NCBI GenBank assembly: GCA_027067895.1
Contig: JAMOUY010000287.1
Location: 1-7,253, forward strand
Direction of reading: 5' to 3'
Source: Acidobacteriota bacterium
Lineage (GTDB): Bacteria > Acidobacteriota > Holophagae > Thermotomaculales > Thermotomaculaceae
Length of the DNA stretch: 7,253 bases
Shown: positions 5,839-7,253 of the stretch, in pieces
How positions within the stretch are numbered: position 1 is the first letter of the stretch
Layout of the letters: every line of letters starts with the position of its first letter
Made by a program: the position numbers and the translations under genes
Notes under the pieces: model-generated
What the model was told of the DNA's origin: nothing
Databases searched by the model: none
Seen by the model: the letters and a program-made list of their open reading frames with translations, nothing else

Positions 5839-7208
5839 TCTTTTGTTATTTCCTTAACCTTCGGAGATAAAAGGACAACCGCAATAAGATTTGGAATAGC
5901 CATCAAACCCAAAGCCAAATCACCGAAAGCCCACACAATTTCAAGTGTAAAAATAGCACCTAAAAAATGCATTACAAGAAAAACAATTCTGTAAGGCAAA
6001 ATAGCCTTGTCGCCTGCAAGGTATTGAATTGACCTGTCTCCGTAGTAAGACCAACTGATTGCTGTGGAAATTCCGAAAAGAAAAACGGAAATGGTAACCA
6101 AATACCTTCCATATCCGCCGATAAGGGACGACAGGGCAATCTCAAACGCATGAGCAGTCATAGGAGAGCCGTTTAAAGCATTTCCCGATGCGTCAAGGTG
6201 TGTCCATGCACCGGAAATTATTATTACAAGCCCGGTCATTGTACAGATTACAAGGGTATCAATAAACGGACCAATCATTGCAACCGTGCCTTCCCTTGCC
6301 GCTTCCTTTGTCTTTGCCGCAGCATGGGCAATAGGTGCCGAGCCTTGCCCCGCTTCATTTGAAAAAATCCCCCTCTTTATTCCCCATATTAAGGTGTAAA
6401 GAAAGGTTGTGCCGGCAAAACCGCCTATTGCCGCAGGGGGATTGAATGCCGATTTGATTATAAGTTTAAACATTCCCGGCACTTTGTCTATGTGAAGCAA
6501 AATGGCAACCACCGAAGCAAAAACATAAAGCATTGCCATAAAAGGAGCAAGTTTGCTTGCAACCTGTCCGATTCTTTTTATCCCGCCTAAAATGACGGCA
6601 CCTACAATAATGACAAGCACAATTCCGGTTATATACTGAGGAATACCGAAATCGGACTTAAATTGGTCTGCAACTGTAAAAGCCTGAACAGCATTTCCCG
6701 AGCCGAAAGAAGAGATAACGGCACACGCGGCAAACAAAACCGCCATCGGCTTGAAAGCCTTGCCAAGCCCCCTCTCTATATAATACATAGGCCCGCCTGA
6801 AACCGACCCGTCGGGATTTATTTTTCGGTAATAGAGAGACAGAGTGCATTCAGCATACTTTAAAGCCATACCGAAAATTGCGGTTATCCACATCCAGAAA
6901 ATAGCGCCGGGGCCCCCGTAATGGATAGCAGTTGCAACGCCCGCAATGTTTCCTATTCCAACGGTTGCGCTTAAAGCCGCAGATAAAGCCTGAAAATGGG
7001 AAATATCGCCTTCTTCATTCGGGTCGTCATACTTGCCTGAAATAACTTCCCAAGCGTGGAAAAACTTTCTTATCTGAATAAAACCCAAATAAACCGTAAC
7101 AAATATGCCTGCACCAAGCAGCAAAACCACCATAATGGGTGCTTTTTCGGGGAAATTCCAAATCAAAGATGATAAAAATTCAACAATATCCTTTATTTTG
7201 TCAACCAT
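5814..7208 (-). CDS. Sodium:alanine/glycine symporter, AGCS family
   Basis: This 464-residue polytopic inner-membrane protein belongs to the alanine or glycine:cation symporter family (AgcS/DagA-like). Members couple uptake of small neutral amino acids to Na+ (sometimes H+). The family signature is clear at about residues 82-107, with TVGIGNIAG followed by GGPGAIFWMW. Other family segments are SGGPMYYIERGLGK near 137-150 and SNEAGQGSAPIAHAAAKT in the second half. The length is normal for the family (about 440-490) and many hydrophobic helices are visible. The ATG at 7208 follows AAGGA (7220-7216) by seven bases. It is a single gene with its own upstream region, and its last 25 bases overlap the convergent sensor gene. 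Whether it takes alanine, glycine or serine, and which cation it uses, cannot be told from the sequence. Confidence 0.94.
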   Translation of the reverse strand: MVDKIKDIVEFLSSLIWNFPEKAPIMVVLLLGAGIFVTVYLGFIQIRKFFHAWEVISGKYDDPNEEGDISHFQALSAALSATVGIGNIAGVATAIHYGGPGAIFWMWITAIFGMALKYAECTLSLYYRKINPDGSVSGGPMYYIERGLGKAFKPMAVLFAACAVISSFGSGNAVQAFTVADQFKSDFGIPQYITGIVLVIIVGAVILGGIKRIGQVASKLAPFMAMLYVFASVVAILLHIDKVPGMFKLIIKSAFNPPAAIGGFAGTTFLYTLIWGIKRGIFSNEAGQGSAPIAHAAAKTKEAAREGTVAMIGPFIDTLVICTMTGLVIIISGAWTHLDASGNALNGSPMTAHAFEIALSSLIGGYGRYLVTISVFLFGISTAISWSYYGDRSIQYLAGDKAILPYRIVFLVMHFLGAIFTLEIVWAFGDLALGLMAIPNLIAVVLLSPKVKEITKDYFSRFGG

Positions 7209-7227
7209 AACCCATTCCTTTTCGTCT

Positions 7228-7233
7228 ATTTTA
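7228..7233 (-). promoter_or_regulatory. Possible -10 element of the symporter gene
   Basis: TAAAAT on the minus strand would place the transcription start near 7221 and give a leader of about 13 bases containing the AAGGA site. The matching -35 region falls at or beyond the window edge, so this is tentative. Confidence 0.35.
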
Positions 7234-7253
7234 GCGAATTAAATTCTTATGCA

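Noticed and set aside
5839..5880. Intrinsic terminator after the sensor gene
   Set aside because: T-rich tracts occur but no stem of useful length precedes them, and the region is symporter coding sequence.

Overview
The window is compact, ordinary-looking bacterial chromosome. It holds seven complete genes in two neighbouring transcription units plus one convergent gene, and it ends inside an eighth. Coding density is very high: no gene-free stretch exceeds about 100 bases, and several neighbours overlap. The organism cannot be named from sequence alone. Signal-peptide and membrane-sensor architecture, a likely FtsE gene and a c-di-GMP synthase point to a bacterium, probably with a Gram-negative type envelope. 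A split two-subunit transketolase, dominant AGG/AGA arginine codons and purine-rich coding strands are compatible with an anaerobe or thermophile, but this is a weak inference. A predicted sodium-coupled amino-acid symporter suggests use of a sodium gradient.

Layout. On the minus strand, reading from about 4060 down to 1, lies a tightly packed probable operon: queD, queE, a hemolysin III/PAQR-like membrane protein, transketolase N-terminal subunit, uridine kinase, transketolase C-terminal subunit, and the first 15 codons of an ABC ATPase that looks like FtsE. Junctions are a 26-base overlap, two TAATG stop-start overlaps, a 17-base gap, a 3-base gap and an ATGA overlap. A 95-base divergent intergenic region (4061-4155) carries two back-to-back sigma-70-like promoters. 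One drives queD and the other drives a plus-strand sensor gene (4156-5838) encoding a signal peptide, TPR repeats, one membrane helix and a GGDEF diguanylate cyclase domain. The last gene, a minus-strand AGCS-family sodium:amino-acid symporter (5814-7208), converges on the sensor gene and overlaps its 3' end by 25 bases.

How the genes fit together. QueD and QueE catalyse consecutive steps in making the 7-deazaguanine precursor of the tRNA base queuosine; QueC and QueF are not in view. The two transketolase subunits should form one thiamine-diphosphate enzyme of the pentose phosphate pathway, and uridine kinase, lying between them, salvages pyrimidine nucleosides. The only unifying theme is nucleotide and pentose metabolism, and it is loose. 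The sensor probably reads a periplasmic cue through its TPR region and makes c-di-GMP in the cytoplasm. I found no mobile element, CRISPR array, tRNA or rRNA, and no convincing previously undescribed system. The points most worth a second look are the near-leaderless promoter at queD, the interleaving of uridine kinase with the transketolase subunits, and the strongly AT-rich sensor gene.
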